A stretch of 35,745 nucleotides of DNA from Pseudomonadota bacterium (GCA_018819135.1 JAHJQK010000169.1:1-35745), one strand, 5' to 3'; counted from the first letter of the stretch, positions 15,921-25,558 are shown. Numbers and translations are program-made. The notes: generated by a model from the sequence alone, not told the origin.

Positions 15921-18260
15921 TCAGTTTTGTCCTAACCCTTCTTTACCCGACCGCCGATTGGCTCTACCCGTTGCCGGGGTAGGGCCGATTTCTACAACCG
16001 TCACTCCGTCTCCCCCCCGGCCCGGACTGCCGGGCAGGAATGCTTTCACAAAAATATGGCATCTTAAGTGCTCCCGGATGGCCTGGCGAAGCCGTCCTGA
16101 ACCCGCCCCGTGGATGACCTCCAATTCCGTGAGACCCGCCAAAAACGCTTCGTCGATGCTTTTGTCCACCATGGGAAGAGCTTCCTCCACGCGCAGGCCA
16201 ATGACGTTCAATTCCCGGGCAGCGCAGGGGATTTGATAGTGAATAAAGCCAGTATGCTTTGGCGGTCTTTCTTTCTTTTTTTCTCCTGACTTCTTTACAC
16301 GGCCCCCTTTTAGTTGGCTCAAAGCGTTTCCTTCTCCCCCCAGGTCCGAGCGTCGCCCGTTTCTTCCCTTATATTGGCCCGCTCCATCCTCTGGGCTTGC
16401 CGGCAATCTCCACCGGTTGATTTTTTCCTCTTCGGCCCTGATGGCCTGTTCCAGACGGTGGACATCGGTTCGACCCTTGGCTTTGAACTCGTTGATCAGC
16501 CCCCTGAGGTCTTCTTTAGCTTGCCGGACCAAGGTTTGGGCTTCTTCGCGGGCGCTGGCCAGAATATTTTCTGTCTCCTTTTCGGTCCGCTGTCGGAAAG
16601 CTTCAGCCTCTTCCCGAGCAGCCTCCGCTTCCTGCTGCCGGCGATCCCACTCCTGTCTTTTTATGTCCATCTCTCTCTGGGTCTGTTCCAAACTCTGGAG
16701 CAGCTGGATTACCTGGCGATCTCCTTCGCCAAGATAACCTTTTGCTTTTCCGACCAACTCGGGAGGGAAGCCCCATTTTTCTGCCATGGGAAGAGCATAA
16801 CTCTCACCCGGTCGGCCATAGATCAACCGGTAAGTAGGGCAGAGCGTCCCGGCGTCAAACTCCACCGAAACGTTCATCAAGTCGGGGTGGTGCGCGCCGT
16901 AGGCTTTAAGCAAATGGAGATGCGTGGTGACCACGGTTTTCGCTCCCCGCTCGCGCAGCGTATCGATTAAAGCCATGGTTAACGCTGCCCCCTCTCCTGG
17001 ATCCGTCCCTCCCCCCACTTCGTCTAAAAGGATGAGGGAAGATTTATCCGCCGCCTTAACGATCCTGGCGGCGGTTTGCACCCAAGCTGAAAAAGTACTC
17101 AAGTTATCCTGCAGGCTTTGTTCGTCGCCAATATCGGCAAAGATGTTGCGAAACACAGCCACTTCACTTCCCTCGGCTGCAGGAATGGGGATTCCACATT
17201 GAGCCATTAGGGTCAAGAGTCCCAATGTCTTCAGGGCTACGGTTTTCCCTCCTGTATTGGCTCCGGTGATCACGAGAGTACTCTTGCCGTTATCCAGATG
17301 AAGATCGATGGGCACAACTGCTTGGGGTTCAATCAGGGGATGGCGGGCGTGGGTTAAGCGCCAATATCCCTGCTCGTTGAGCAGAGGAATCGTTCCTTTC
17401 ATGGCTCGGGCATATTTGGCCTTGGCCATAACCAGGTCCAGGCGGCCAAGAACTTCTATAGCTCGGATGATCTCGCCCGCTCGCTCCCGGACTAAGGCTG
17501 TCAGGCGGAGGAGAACGCGCCGTTCTTCTTCCTTTTCATCTTTCAAGAGCAAATTTAATTCATTGTTTTCCTCTACCGTAGAAAAAGGTTCGATGAAATA
17601 GGTGGCCCGGGATTGGGACTGATCGTGAATAATTCCCGGCATGATGTTTTTAAACTCTGATTTTATGGTAACTACATAGCGTTCATTGCGCAGGGTGACG
17701 ATTTGATCTTGGAAGATCTTGCGGAGATTCTCCTGTTTCCATAGCGCTTCCAGGGCGTTACGGATCCGGTTACGAACCCGGGAGATCTCTTTGCGGAGGC
17801 GCTGGAGTTCTGGGCTAGCTGCATCCAATATTTTCCCCCGGGGACCAAGGGCGGATTGCAGTTCCGCATACAGGTTCTTAAATTCAGGGATTTCCTCCAT
17901 CCATTGCTGCAACTGCGGATGATGAACACGGGTGTTGCTCACAAACTGTTTAATCCTGCCAGCAGCACCCAGAGTACTCCTCAAAGACAGGAATTCTTCG
18001 GGAAGGAGGCAGGTCCCCTCAGGGTGAATTCTCTGTAACAGGGGCCGCACTTCATGGACCCCTTCCATGGGGATGTCGCCCTCTTCTTGCAGAATGGCGG
18101 AAGCTTCCGCCGCCTGCCGCAGGAGGGTCTCCACCTCACCCTGCTCCCTGGACGGGCCCAGGGTGAGACAGAGGTTTTGCCCTACCTCCGAGGAGGCATA
18201 ATCCTTTAAATTTTGCACGAACCGATGAAATTCTAAAACGCGGAGCGCACGCTCCTCCAT
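15921..18260 (-). CDS. mutS2: endonuclease MutS2
   Basis: A MutS-family ATPase of 779 residues. It has the MutS core and clamp without the mismatch-recognition domain, Walker A GANTGGKT (333-340, usually GPNTGGKT), Walker B LILLDEVGGGTDP, the H-loop VVTTHLHLLKAYG, a long coiled coil (about 510-620), a basic linker, and a C-terminal Smr domain with ELNVIGLRVEEAL and LEVIHGAGSGRLRQAI. MutS2 proteins suppress homologous recombination and, in Firmicutes, rescue collided ribosomes. Which applies here is unknown. ATG is seven bases after GAGG, which overlaps the stop of the small fragment upstream. It lies inside the rpsU-rpoD cluster. Confidence 0.95.
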   Translation of the reverse strand: MEERALRVLEFHRFVQNLKDYASSEVGQNLCLTLGPSREQGEVETLLRQAAEASAILQEEGDIPMEGVHEVRPLLQRIHPEGTCLLPEEFLSLRSTLGAAGRIKQFVSNTRVHHPQLQQWMEEIPEFKNLYAELQSALGPRGKILDAASPELQRLRKEISRVRNRIRNALEALWKQENLRKIFQDQIVTLRNERYVVTIKSEFKNIMPGIIHDQSQSRATYFIEPFSTVEENNELNLLLKDEKEEERRVLLRLTALVRERAGEIIRAIEVLGRLDLVMAKAKYARAMKGTIPLLNEQGYWRLTHARHPLIEPQAVVPIDLHLDNGKSTLVITGANTGGKTVALKTLGLLTLMAQCGIPIPAAEGSEVAVFRNIFADIGDEQSLQDNLSTFSAWVQTAARIVKAADKSSLILLDEVGGGTDPGEGAALTMALIDTLRERGAKTVVTTHLHLLKAYGAHHPDLMNVSVEFDAGTLCPTYRLIYGRPGESYALPMAEKWGFPPELVGKAKGYLGEGDRQVIQLLQSLEQTQREMDIKRQEWDRRQQEAEAAREEAEAFRQRTEKETENILASAREEAQTLVRQAKEDLRGLINEFKAKGRTDVHRLEQAIRAEEEKINRWRLPASPEDGAGQYKGRNGRRSDLGGEGNALSQLKGGRVKKSGEKKKERPPKHTGFIHYQIPCAARELNVIGLRVEEALPMVDKSIDEAFLAGLTELEVIHGAGSGRLRQAIREHLRCHIFVKAFLPGSPGRGGDGVTVVEIGPTPATGRANRRSGKEGLGQN

Positions 18261-18269
18261 GAACTTGCC

Positions 18270-18476
18270 TCAGGCTTCCGGCGCAAATCTTCCCCTGGCC
18301 TTCTCGACCTTAATGAGATGGACCCGAGGTTGATTTCCCGTAGCAGTGGGGTCCAGAGTAAACGGCGAAATATGATCGATGATCGTGGAGTGAGGGCTGG
18401 AAAACGTGTGTTTGACCCCCTGCTCGTCGCGGCCGAAAAAAAACCGGGCGTTGCGACCAAAGGAGTTGGTTTCTCG
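18270..18476 (-). pseudogene. C-terminal fragment of an unidentified protein, no start codon
   Basis: Between yqeY and mutS2 the minus strand has a 68-codon open frame with protein-like composition: FFFGRDEQGVKHTFSSPHST, then DHISPFTLDPTATGN, then VHLIKVEKARGRFAPEA and TGA. It contains no ATG, GTG or TTG, and a TAG precedes it. A run of eight T residues falls in the FFF codons. One frame over, the upstream sequence continues as LVSEKPTPLVATPGFF, so a frameshift at that run could have split a longer gene. The stop lies nine bases before the mutS2 start, as an intact operon member would. I do not recognise the family, and the stretch may be non-coding. Confidence 0.38.
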
Positions 18477-18574
18477 CTAACGAGAAAAAAAGTTAAAACC
18501 CTCTCCCTGCATCCACTCTTGCCAAACGACCGCAGGGTACTGGGATAAGAAGATAATCGGTCAAAGGGGAATTC

Positions 18575-19033
18575 TTAACTCGCCAGTTTAGATAATTTTT
18601 GTTTAACGATCTCACTGACAGTTTTTCCTTCAGCCCGGCCAGAAATTTTGGCCATAACCGCTTTCATGACCTTGCCCTGATCTTTTATCCCGGTGGCTTG
18701 GGTTTCCAATAGGACTTGGTCGATGAGTACCTCGATTTCGGACTGGGAAAGGGGCTGAGGGAGATAAGCCTGGAGGAATTGGAGTTCTGCTTCTTCCTTC
18801 TCCACCAAATCTTGCCGTTGGCCTTCTCGAAAAAGTCGAATGGATTCACGCCGTTGTTTGACCAAAGTGGCGATCGCCTCCATCACCTCGGCGTCTGACA
18901 GTTCCTTCTTCTGACCGCTGACCTCCCGCTTCTTGATCTCGGTCCGAAGAAGCCGTAGCGCCGAAAGTCTTCTTTCCTCCCGGGCTTTTAGTGCCTCGTT
19001 GAAATCTTTCGAGATTTGTTCTTTGAGCATCAT
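18575..19033 (-). CDS. yqeY: GatB/YqeY domain protein
   Basis: A 152-residue YqeY-type protein, related to the C-terminal tRNA-binding tail of GatB. Motifs: LKAREERRLSALRLLRTEIK near the N end, VKQRRESIRLFREGQRQDLV, EAELQFLQAYLPQPLS, and the C-terminal ISGRAEGKTVSEIVKQKL. Length and order are typical. The biochemical role is not established; it is thought to act on tRNA-dependent amidation or translation. It starts six bases after the rpsU stop, the usual bacterial arrangement. Two adjacent ATG codons make the start uncertain by one codon. Confidence 0.92.
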   Translation of the reverse strand: MMLKEQISKDFNEALKAREERRLSALRLLRTEIKKREVSGQKKELSDAEVMEAIATLVKQRRESIRLFREGQRQDLVEKEEAELQFLQAYLPQPLSQSEIEVLIDQVLLETQATGIKDQGKVMKAVMAKISGRAEGKTVSEIVKQKLSKLAS

Positions 19034-19039
19034 GCTTGA

Positions 19040-19237
19040 TTATTCGTCATAAATACGCATGCGCTTCATGGCCCGCTTGCGCGCGGCCAGGGCTTTTTTC
19101 TTCCTCTTCACGCTGGGCTTTTCGTAATGCTCCCGCTTGCGGATTTCTGAAAGAATCCCGGCCTTCTCGCACTGCTTTTTAAACCTTTTTAGGGCATTTT
19201 CGAAGGATTCACCTTCTTTAACTTTGACCCCCGGCAT
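19040..19237 (-). CDS. rpsU: 30S ribosomal protein S21
   Basis: A 65-residue, strongly basic small-subunit protein: [20 protein letters not shown], then [20 protein letters not shown]. The length and the C-terminal basic helix match bacterial S21, which helps mRNA binding near the anti-Shine-Dalgarno. GGGAGGG lies just before the ATG. It is the first gene of the rpsU-yqeY-mutS2-dnaG-rpoD cluster. Confidence 0.97.
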   Translation of the reverse strand: MPGVKVKEGESFENALKRFKKQCEKAGILSEIRKREHYEKPSVKRKKKALAARKRAMKRMRIYDE

Positions 19238-19493
19238 TCATTTTTCCCTCCCTCCCAAACCGCTTTTTATTTTTACTAATAATTAATCATTTCATTGCCA
19301 GAAACGAGAAATAAATTGATAATTTTTACTGAGTCGTTTTTAGATGCTGGGTGTACCTTTTTATATCATGGCGTGTGAAAAAATTTTTAAAAAACCTATA
19401 AAATCAACCCCCCGCCAATCAATCGGAATATATAAGAGTTAAATTTTTATGATAATCTTCCTTATCAAGAAAGTCAATTATTTTTTTTAGTTT
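19238..19493. other. AT-rich gap before rpsU
   Basis: No gene. It should hold the promoter of the rpsU-rpoD cluster on the minus strand. The best candidate is TTGATT, a 16-base spacer and TATAGG near 19420-19393, which is weak. No clear terminator hairpin follows hisF. Confidence 0.4.
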
Positions 19494-20333
19494 TTAACCT
19501 ATCCTGACTGGAAGACTACTCATCTTCAAGTATTCTTTTGCTTCCTTAATGGTATGCTTCCGGTAATGGAAAATTGATGCCGCCAGAACGGCGTCCGCTT
19601 TTCCATACACCAGGGCATCCCGAAGGTGTTCAAGTGTTCCCGCCCCTCCCGAAGCAATGACCGGAACGCTTAAGGAATCGGAAAATACCCGATTCAGCGG
19701 AAGGTCGTACCCTATATTGGTCCCATCTCGGTCCATACTCGTAAGTAAAATTTCACCTGCTCCGTTCCGTTCTACCTTTTTAGCCCATTCCAGAGCGTTG
19801 ATCCCTGTCGGAGTCCGACCCCCATGGATGTAAACTTCCCAAAAAAGATTTTTACTGAGCTCATCCAACTCATCGCCGTTATCTTTTCTGGCTATTTCGT
19901 CCGCCTCGGCCCATAAACGATCTTCGGCCCGGACCCTTTTGGCGTCGATGGCTACCACAATACACTGACTTCCGAACTTCTCGGAAGCTTCCCGAACAAG
20001 GGTGGGATTCTGCACGGCCGCTGTGTTGATGGAAACCTTGTCCGCCCCTGCCCGCAGCAACTCCCGGATATCTTCCAAACTCCTTATTCCCCCCCCAACG
20101 GTCAACGGCATAAAAACCTCTTCGGCGGTCCGGCGGACTACATCGAGGATAATCTGGCGGCGTTCGGAGGAAGCGGTGATGTCTAAAAAAGTGAGTTCAT
20201 CGGCACCTTGTTCATCGTAAACCCGGGCGTTTTCCACCGGGTCGCCAGCATCCCGCAGGTGGATAAAGTTGGTGCCTTTAACGACCCGTCCATCTTTTAC
20301 ATCCAGGCAGGGAATAATTCGTTTGGCCAGCAA
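19494..20333 (-). CDS. hisF: imidazole glycerol phosphate synthase cyclase subunit HisF, with 25-residue insertion
   Basis: Condenses PRFAR with ammonia to form imidazole glycerol phosphate and AICAR. Starting at TTG 20333 (AGGAGG six bases upstream), the protein opens [19 protein letters not shown], and catalytic Asp11 and Asp130 (VVAIDAKRV) fall at the Thermotoga numbers. Phosphate-loop motifs LTVGGGIRS and [12 protein letters not shown] are intact. The length is 279 instead of about 253. The surplus is a charged stretch [20 protein letters not shown] plus SKNLF at residues 140-164, between AEDR and WEVYIHGG, in the loop after strand beta5 beside the active site. The insertion is in frame and the flanks are normal, so the enzyme is probably functional. 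It follows hisA with a two-base gap. The glutaminase partner hisH is not in the window. Confidence 0.95.
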   Translation of the reverse strand: MLAKRIIPCLDVKDGRVVKGTNFIHLRDAGDPVENARVYDEQGADELTFLDITASSERRQIILDVVRRTAEEVFMPLTVGGGIRSLEDIRELLRAGADKVSINTAAVQNPTLVREASEKFGSQCIVVAIDAKRVRAEDRLWAEADEIARKDNGDELDELSKNLFWEVYIHGGRTPTGINALEWAKKVERNGAGEILLTSMDRDGTNIGYDLPLNRVFSDSLSVPVIASGGAGTLEHLRDALVYGKADAVLAASIFHYRKHTIKEAKEYLKMSSLPVRIG

Positions 20334-20335
20334 CT

Positions 20336-21070
20336 TCAACCTCCTTCTTCGCCTGCTCGGGCGATGGCCTCGGGAAGCTTTAAAGTTCCGGCATAGAGCG
20401 CCCTTCCCACGATTACGGCGCCAACCCCTTCCTTCTCTAAGGGCAGCAGGGCTTTGATGTCAGCGATCGTGGCAATACCCCCCGAGGCGATGAGGGGAAT
20501 TTTCAAGGCCCGGGCTACCTCGCGCGTTGCTGGGAGATTCACACCTTTTTGCGTTCCATCCCGGAGAATATCGGTGTAGATGATCGCGGATGCTCCTAGA
20601 CCTTCACACTTTCTGGCCAGGTTCACAGCCGCTACATCGGTCTCTTGCACCCATCCGGAGATTACCGCCCGGCCTTTTTTGGCGGCGATGTCCACAGCCA
20701 CATGCCCCGGCCACTGGAGGCAGGCATCGCGTAGGAAATGCGGGTTCACGAAGGCGGCTGTCCCTAAAATCACCCGGTGGATTCCGAGAGAGAGATAACT
20801 TTCGACGGTGACGAGGTCCCTGATTCCCCCACCGACTTGTACCGGAACGGAACACTTTCTCACGATCGCCTCGATCGTTTTCCGGTTTTTAGGAAGGCCT
20901 TCCCGGGCGCCATCCAGGTCAACCACGTGGAGGAATTCAGCCCCCTCCCCGATCCACCTATCAGCCATGGCCACAGGATCTTCCCCATACACAGTCTCTC
21001 TCCCATAATCACCCTGGAAGAGCCGCACGCACTTTCCCCCGCGAATGTCAATAGCCGGAATGATTAACAT
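20336..21070 (-). CDS. hisA: phosphoribosylformimino-5-aminoimidazole carboxamide ribotide isomerase HisA
   Basis: Fourth step of histidine synthesis, converting ProFAR to PRFAR. A (beta/alpha)8 barrel of 244 residues with catalytic Asp8 ([10 protein letters not shown]) and Asp127 ([10 protein letters not shown]), and phosphate-binding VQVGGGIRD and IASGGIATI. The start at ATG gives the canonical N terminus, although no strong ribosome-binding site is visible before it. It directly precedes hisF, and the product of HisA is the substrate of HisF. Upstream lies the mannose-1-phosphate guanylyltransferase gene, not hisH or hisB, so the his genes are dispersed in this genome. Confidence 0.95.
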   Translation of the reverse strand: MLIIPAIDIRGGKCVRLFQGDYGRETVYGEDPVAMADRWIGEGAEFLHVVDLDGAREGLPKNRKTIEAIVRKCSVPVQVGGGIRDLVTVESYLSLGIHRVILGTAAFVNPHFLRDACLQWPGHVAVDIAAKKGRAVISGWVQETDVAAVNLARKCEGLGASAIIYTDILRDGTQKGVNLPATREVARALKIPLIASGGIATIADIKALLPLEKEGVGAVIVGRALYAGTLKLPEAIARAGEEGG

Positions 21071-21081
21071 AGCAATAATTC

Positions 21082-21121
21082 GGACGCAGATTTTCGCAGA
21101 TCACCGCACACTCTGCGTTCC
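21082..21121. repeat. short GGACGCAGA-type inverted repeat
   Basis: GGACGCAGATTTTCGCAGAT and a mirrored TCTGCGTTCC can pair with one bulge. It is a short relative of the longer repeats at 25559-25637 and 33406-33484, sitting between the mannose guanylyltransferase gene and hisA. Confidence 0.5.
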
Positions 21122-21148
21122 CTTGCCTCCGCAAAGGAATTTCCTAAC

Positions 21149-22258
21149 TTACAAATACTCTTTCCAACCTTTATCGTTCAGTTCCTGTAAAACTCGCCGG
21201 ACGTCCTGGGATCTTTCTTTGGGGCAGACGAGAAAAGCGTTTCCAGACTCCACCACGATCATGTCTTTCAGGCCGATGATAGCGATAAGTTTCTCCTCGG
21301 CGCGTACCAGGCAGCCCGAGCTATCGATCACCAGCACTTTTCCCCGGGTAACCTGCTTCCCACCCGGTAAAACATTCCCGGCTTCGTCTTTGGGCCAAAT
21401 CTGGGTTAAAGCGGCCCAGCTTCCTACGTCATTCCAGAGAAACTTTACCTGCATTAAGGCCACATTGGGGGCTTTCTCCATGATCCCGTAATCCACCGAA
21501 ACGGGCTGGATCCGTTCGTAGATATTTTTTAAAACCAGGTTGGCGCGGGGAGTTCCCAAGGAGGCCTTAAACCTCAACATCTCCCTATAAAGGGAAGGGA
21601 GAAACCTCTCCAAGGCTTCTAAAAACACTCCCACCTTCCAGACGAACATTCCGCTATTCCAGAGATAGTCCCCTCGATGCAAGTAATGCAGGGCTCTGGC
21701 CCGTGAAGGTTTTTCGCGGAAGGCCTTGGCTCGGAAAACCTGCAACCCGGCTGCCTGGCCGAGTATTTCCCCTTTTTGAATGTATCCATACCCTGTTTCC
21801 GGTTCCGTGGGTTGTATTCCCAGAGTCACCAAAAAATTCTGTTTGGCGGCAAACTCCGCCGCCCCTTTCAAGGTCTGCAAAAATAACTTCCGATCAGGGA
21901 TAAAATGGTCGGCCGGTAGGACGGCCATGATGGCTTCCGAGTTCCGTTGTTGAATATGCAGAGCTGCCAGGCAAAGACACGGGGCTGTGTTCTTTCCTTG
22001 GGGCTCCATTAAAATATTGCCCGGCGGAATTTGCGGAACCTGGCGGTGCAATTCCTTGGCTTGGAAGCTGGCGGTGACGATAAATATCTTTTCTGCAGGA
22101 GCAAAGGGGCGAACTCGTTCCACCGTTTCCCAGATCATCGGGCGGTCGGAGAGGATGGGCAGAATCTGTTTGGGCCTTTTTTCCCGACTCCAAGGCCAGA
22201 AACGCGTACCACCCCCCCCGGCCATGATCACCAAATATACCTTCGAGGTTTTACCCAT
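21149..22258 (-). CDS. manC: mannose-1-phosphate guanylyltransferase
   Basis: Makes GDP-mannose from GTP and mannose-1-phosphate for surface polysaccharides. The 369 residues carry the nucleotidyltransferase signature VIMAGGGGTRFWPWSREKRP (11-30), VLPADHFI, ETGYGYIQKG, the FREKPS motif, WNSGMFVWK and DYGIMEKA, followed by the left-handed beta-helix start (FLWNDVGSWAAL). There is no C-terminal phosphomannose isomerase domain, so this is the monofunctional short form. ATG 22258 was chosen because it opens with the family-like MGKTSKVYLVIMAGG. An upstream TTG lies in a hairpin. It follows the phosphomannomutase gene that supplies its substrate, 47 bases away. Confidence 0.92.
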   Translation of the reverse strand: MGKTSKVYLVIMAGGGGTRFWPWSREKRPKQILPILSDRPMIWETVERVRPFAPAEKIFIVTASFQAKELHRQVPQIPPGNILMEPQGKNTAPCLCLAALHIQQRNSEAIMAVLPADHFIPDRKLFLQTLKGAAEFAAKQNFLVTLGIQPTEPETGYGYIQKGEILGQAAGLQVFRAKAFREKPSRARALHYLHRGDYLWNSGMFVWKVGVFLEALERFLPSLYREMLRFKASLGTPRANLVLKNIYERIQPVSVDYGIMEKAPNVALMQVKFLWNDVGSWAALTQIWPKDEAGNVLPGGKQVTRGKVLVIDSSGCLVRAEEKLIAIIGLKDMIVVESGNAFLVCPKERSQDVRRVLQELNDKGWKEYL

Positions 22259-22274
22259 CCTCAATCTTATCCCC

Positions 22275-22307
22275 TTGGCAATCCCCAATGCGGATTGCCA
22301 ATTTTTT
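22275..22307. repeat. ten-pair hairpin between manB and manC
   Basis: TTGGCAATCC and GGATTGCCAA form a perfect stem around a seven-base loop. On the plus strand six T residues follow, giving a terminator shape facing against the genes. On the minus strand it lies directly after the manB stop and 17 bases before manC, where it could modulate manC translation or mark an mRNA processing site. Confidence 0.55.
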
Positions 22308-23652
22308 ATTTGGATATTTCCTTAATCCTATTCTCGATCAATTGGCGAATCTCTTTTAGGCGCTCCGGCGTCCTGGCTTCGAATCGCAAGACGATAACCG
22401 GTTGAGTATTGGAGGCCCGGACAAGACCCCAGCCGTCAGGAAAGAGGACGCGGACTCCGTCCACGTCCACAATGGGATATTCTTTGCGGAAAGACTCTTT
22501 CACTTTTTCCACCAGTGCGAATTTTTCCTCGTCGGGACAGGGTACACGAATCTCGGGGGTGGAGAAAGTTTTCGGCAAATCACCTAAAAGTTCCGGGAGG
22601 GTCTTTTCCGTCTGGGAAAGGATTTCCAGCAAACGGCAAGAGGCGTATATGGCGTCATCGTACCCGAAATACCGGTCCGCAAAGAAAATGTGCCCGCTCA
22701 TCTCTCCCCCCAAAAGGGCCTTCTCTTCTTTCATCTTGCTCTTCAGCAAGGAATGCCCGGCCTTCCACATGATCCCGCGCCCCCCATGCCGGGCAATGTC
22801 ATCGTAAAGATTTTGCGAACATTTCACCTCGGATACAATGGTCGCCCCCGGATGGTTTCGTAATACTTCCCGGGCAAAAAGAATCAACAGCTGGTCGCCC
22901 CAGATGATGTTGCCGAGATGGTCAACGACCCCGATTCGGTCTGCATCCCCATCGTAACCGATCCCCACCTCCGCTCCTATTTCTTGCACCTTGGCAATTA
23001 AATCTTTCATGTTCTCGGGGACGGTCGGGTCTGGATGGTGATTGGGAAACCGCCCATCTACCTTGGAATAAAGATCTTCCACTCCGCAACCCAGGTCCCG
23101 CAATATTTTAGGGGCTACCGCGCCGGCGGTTCCATTGCCGCTGTCTATTACCAGTTTGATTCTTCGATCGAGATGGATGTTTTGCAGAATATAATTTTGA
23201 TATGCCGGAATAACCTCTTGGAAAGAGACCGAGCCCTTACCTTCAGCAAATTTTCCGGCCTCGATGATCTTTCGTAAATTCTGGATCTCTTCCCCGAAGA
23301 GCGTATCCTTGCCCACGCAAACCTTGAAACCGTTGAACTCGGGTGGATTATGACTGCCGGTGATCATCACCCCGCCTTCCCGGTCGAGGTGGAAAAGGGA
23401 AAAATAAAAAACCGGCGTAGGGCCAACCCCGATATCTATGATCTCCAAACCGCCAGAGACCATTCCTTGAACCAGAGGTTCGCGAAACCTCGGTGAGCTC
23501 AACCTTCCATCCCTTCCTACCACGACCCGGCGCTTTCCCTGTCGGGATATATAGGTAGCGAAGGCCTGCCCCAAAAGGCGCACGACCTCATCGGTCAAGT
23601 CTTGATCCACTATCCCCCGGATGTCATACTCCCGAAAAATTCTCGGATTCAT
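22306..23652 (-). CDS. manB: phosphomannomutase/phosphoglucomutase
   Basis: Interconverts hexose 6- and 1-phosphates (AlgC/ManB group), feeding GDP-mannose and possibly glucose-1-phosphate pools. The 448 residues show the phosphoserine loop MITGSHNPPEFNG (Ser100), metal-binding DGDADRIG, the sugar-specificity loop GGEMSGHIFF and phosphate-binding RASNTQP. The N terminus IFREYDIRGIV is typical. ATG is preceded by AAGGAGG. An AT-rich minus-strand region upstream contains TATAAT at 23679-23674, a possible -10, but I see no matching -35. manC follows, so the two make a GDP-mannose operon. Confidence 0.93.
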   Translation of the reverse strand: MNPRIFREYDIRGIVDQDLTDEVVRLLGQAFATYISRQGKRRVVVGRDGRLSSPRFREPLVQGMVSGGLEIIDIGVGPTPVFYFSLFHLDREGGVMITGSHNPPEFNGFKVCVGKDTLFGEEIQNLRKIIEAGKFAEGKGSVSFQEVIPAYQNYILQNIHLDRRIKLVIDSGNGTAGAVAPKILRDLGCGVEDLYSKVDGRFPNHHPDPTVPENMKDLIAKVQEIGAEVGIGYDGDADRIGVVDHLGNIIWGDQLLILFAREVLRNHPGATIVSEVKCSQNLYDDIARHGGRGIMWKAGHSLLKSKMKEEKALLGGEMSGHIFFADRYFGYDDAIYASCRLLEILSQTEKTLPELLGDLPKTFSTPEIRVPCPDEEKFALVEKVKESFRKEYPIVDVDGVRVLFPDGWGLVRASNTQPVIVLRFEARTPERLKEIRQLIENRIKEISK

Positions 23653-23781
23653 GGCCCTCCTTTTCTTAAAAAAATTATAGGTTACAATAATTTAGCATAC
23701 CTCTGAGAGAATGGTCAATTGGAAAAGAATCCTTGTAAATTCATCAACCTATTGAAAAGTGAAGGGGGGCAAAATTTGCGA

Positions 23782-23811
23782 TTGACAGAAGGATTACGGC
23801 AAAGATATGAT
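23782..23811 (+). promoter_or_regulatory. promoter of ilvD
   Basis: Consensus TTGACA (23782-23787), an 18-base spacer and TATGAT (23806-23811), about 50 bases before the ilvD ATG. No T-box, leader peptide with branched-chain codons or attenuator is visible in the short leader. Confidence 0.6.
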
Positions 23812-23859
23812 GCAAATCTCCTTTTTTGTAGATATTTGCAGCCATGCGGAGGGCTAGCC

Positions 23860-25527
23860 ATGCGTAGCGATTTGATGAAGAAGGGATTGGAGAAAGCGCC
23901 CCACCGTTCTCTCTTTAAGGCCATGGGCTTTACCGATGAAGAAATCCGCCGACCGATGGTCGGCATTGCCAATTCAGCCAATGAGATCATTCCCGGCCAT
24001 ATCCATTTAGATAAAATCGTCGAGGCCGTGAAAGCTGGGGTGCGCATGGCTGGAGGGACACCCATAGAATTCTGCACGATCGGTGTTTGTGACGGGATCG
24101 CCATGAACCATGAAGGGATGAAATATTCTCTGGCCAGCCGGGAGCTGATCGCCGACTCGGTTGAAGTTATGGCTACTGCCCATCCCTTCGATGCCTTAGT
24201 CCTTGTTCCCAACTGCGACAAGATCGTCCCCGGAATGCTTATGGCCGCCATGCGCTTAAACCTTCCTTCCCTTGTGATCAGCGGTGGGCCCATGCTAGCT
24301 GGCAAATTTGAAGAAAGAGAAGTAGATTTAATCGGGGTCTTCGAAGGCGTGGGCCGAGTGGCCCGCGGTGAATGGACAGCAGCCCAATTGAAAGACCTGG
24401 AAGAATGCGCTTGCCCGGGTTGCGGCTCCTGTGCGGGCATGTTTACGGCCAACTCGATGAACTGTTTGTCGGAAGCTCTCGGTTTGGCTCTTCCGGGGAA
24501 CGGGACAATTCCCGCTGTGATGGCCGCCCGCATTCGGCTGGCCAAAATGGCCGGAACAAAAATTATGGAGCTTTGGAAAAAGAATATCCGCGCGCGGGAC
24601 ATTGCCACCCTCAATGCTTTTAAAAATGCCATGGCTGTGGACATGGCGCTGGGATGTTCCACCAACACAGTTTTGCATCTGCCGGCCATTGCCCATGAAG
24701 CGAAAATTGACTTGAATTTGGACCTATTCAATACCATGAGCAACAAGACTCCGCACCTGTGCTTTCTCAGCCCTGCGGGTCCTCACCACCTGCAGGACCT
24801 TGATGCCGCCGGAGGCGTCCCAGCGGTGATCGCTGAATTGGCCAAGATAGGAGAGATCGATAAGACGGTAATGACCGCCACCGGCAAAAATGTGGGCCAG
24901 AATTTAAAAGGAGTTAAAGTCAAGGACCATAGAGTGATCCGGTCCATTCACGACCCTTATCACAAAGAAGGAGGCCTGGCTATCTTGCGGGGAAATTTGG
25001 CTCCAGACGGAGCAGTGGTGAAACAATCCGCTGTAGCACCCGAGATGATGGTGAATGAAGGCACAGCCATTGTCTTTGAGTCCGAAGAAGAAACCATGGA
25101 AGCCATCCTGAAAGGAAAGGTGAAGCCCGGCCATATTGTGGTGGTTCGATACGAGGGCCCTAAAGGCGGGCCGGGGATGCGGGAAATGCTTTCTCCCACT
25201 TCCGCAATTGTCGGTATGGGGCTGGACAAAGATGTAGCCTTGATCACCGACGGGAGGTTCAGTGGAGGCTCCCGGGGTGCAGCCATCGGGCATGTCTCAC
25301 CTGAAGCTGCCGAAGGAGGGTTGATTGCGTTGGTAAAGAATGGGGACCGGATATCGATCAATATTCCGAAAAAAAAGCTAATTCTCCTGGTTAGTGAGGA
25401 GGAAATCAAAAAAAGGAAAAAAAATTGGAAGCCGCCAAAGCCGAAGATAAAATTCGGCTATGCAGCCCGTTATGCCCAGATGGTGACGTCAGCGGGTACG
25501 GGAGCGGTTTTTAAAGATTTTTTTTAA
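23860..25527 (+). CDS. ilvD: dihydroxy-acid dehydratase
   Basis: Dehydrates 2,3-dihydroxy-isovalerate and its methylvalerate homologue in branched-chain amino acid synthesis. The 555 residues match the shorter bacterial/archaeal form. Signatures: [43 protein letters not shown] and [19 protein letters not shown] (cysteines for the iron-sulfur cluster), [10 protein letters not shown] as [16 protein letters not shown], and [11 protein letters not shown] 23860 is six bases after GGAGGG. Longer frames upstream run through the promoter. It stands alone, divergent from manB, with a terminator-like hairpin after the following repeat. The cluster is oxygen-sensitive in many members, which fits an anaerobe. 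Confidence 0.96.
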   Translation: MRSDLMKKGLEKAPHRSLFKAMGFTDEEIRRPMVGIANSANEIIPGHIHLDKIVEAVKAGVRMAGGTPIEFCTIGVCDGIAMNHEGMKYSLASRELIADSVEVMATAHPFDALVLVPNCDKIVPGMLMAAMRLNLPSLVISGGPMLAGKFEEREVDLIGVFEGVGRVARGEWTAAQLKDLEECACPGCGSCAGMFTANSMNCLSEALGLALPGNGTIPAVMAARIRLAKMAGTKIMELWKKNIRARDIATLNAFKNAMAVDMALGCSTNTVLHLPAIAHEAKIDLNLDLFNTMSNKTPHLCFLSPAGPHHLQDLDAAGGVPAVIAELAKIGEIDKTVMTATGKNVGQNLKGVKVKDHRVIRSIHDPYHKEGGLAILRGNLAPDGAVVKQSAVAPEMMVNEGTAIVFESEEETMEAILKGKVKPGHIVVVRYEGPKGGPGMREMLSPTSAIVGMGLDKDVALITDGRFSGGSRGAAIGHVSPEAAEGGLIALVKNGDRISINIPKKKLILLVSEEEIKKRKKNWKPPKPKIKFGYAARYAQMVTSAGTGAVFKDFF

Positions 25528-25558
25528 CCTAAATCGATTGGATAGAAATTTCCTTTTT

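Noticed and set aside
18466..18490. TTTCTCG/CGAGAAA hairpin as a terminator
   Set aside because: No T-tract follows on either strand in the required direction.
18318..18548. 76-residue plus-strand ORF between mutS2 and yqeY
   Set aside because: It is antisense to the more protein-like minus-strand frame, has no ribosome-binding site and is low in plausible motifs.
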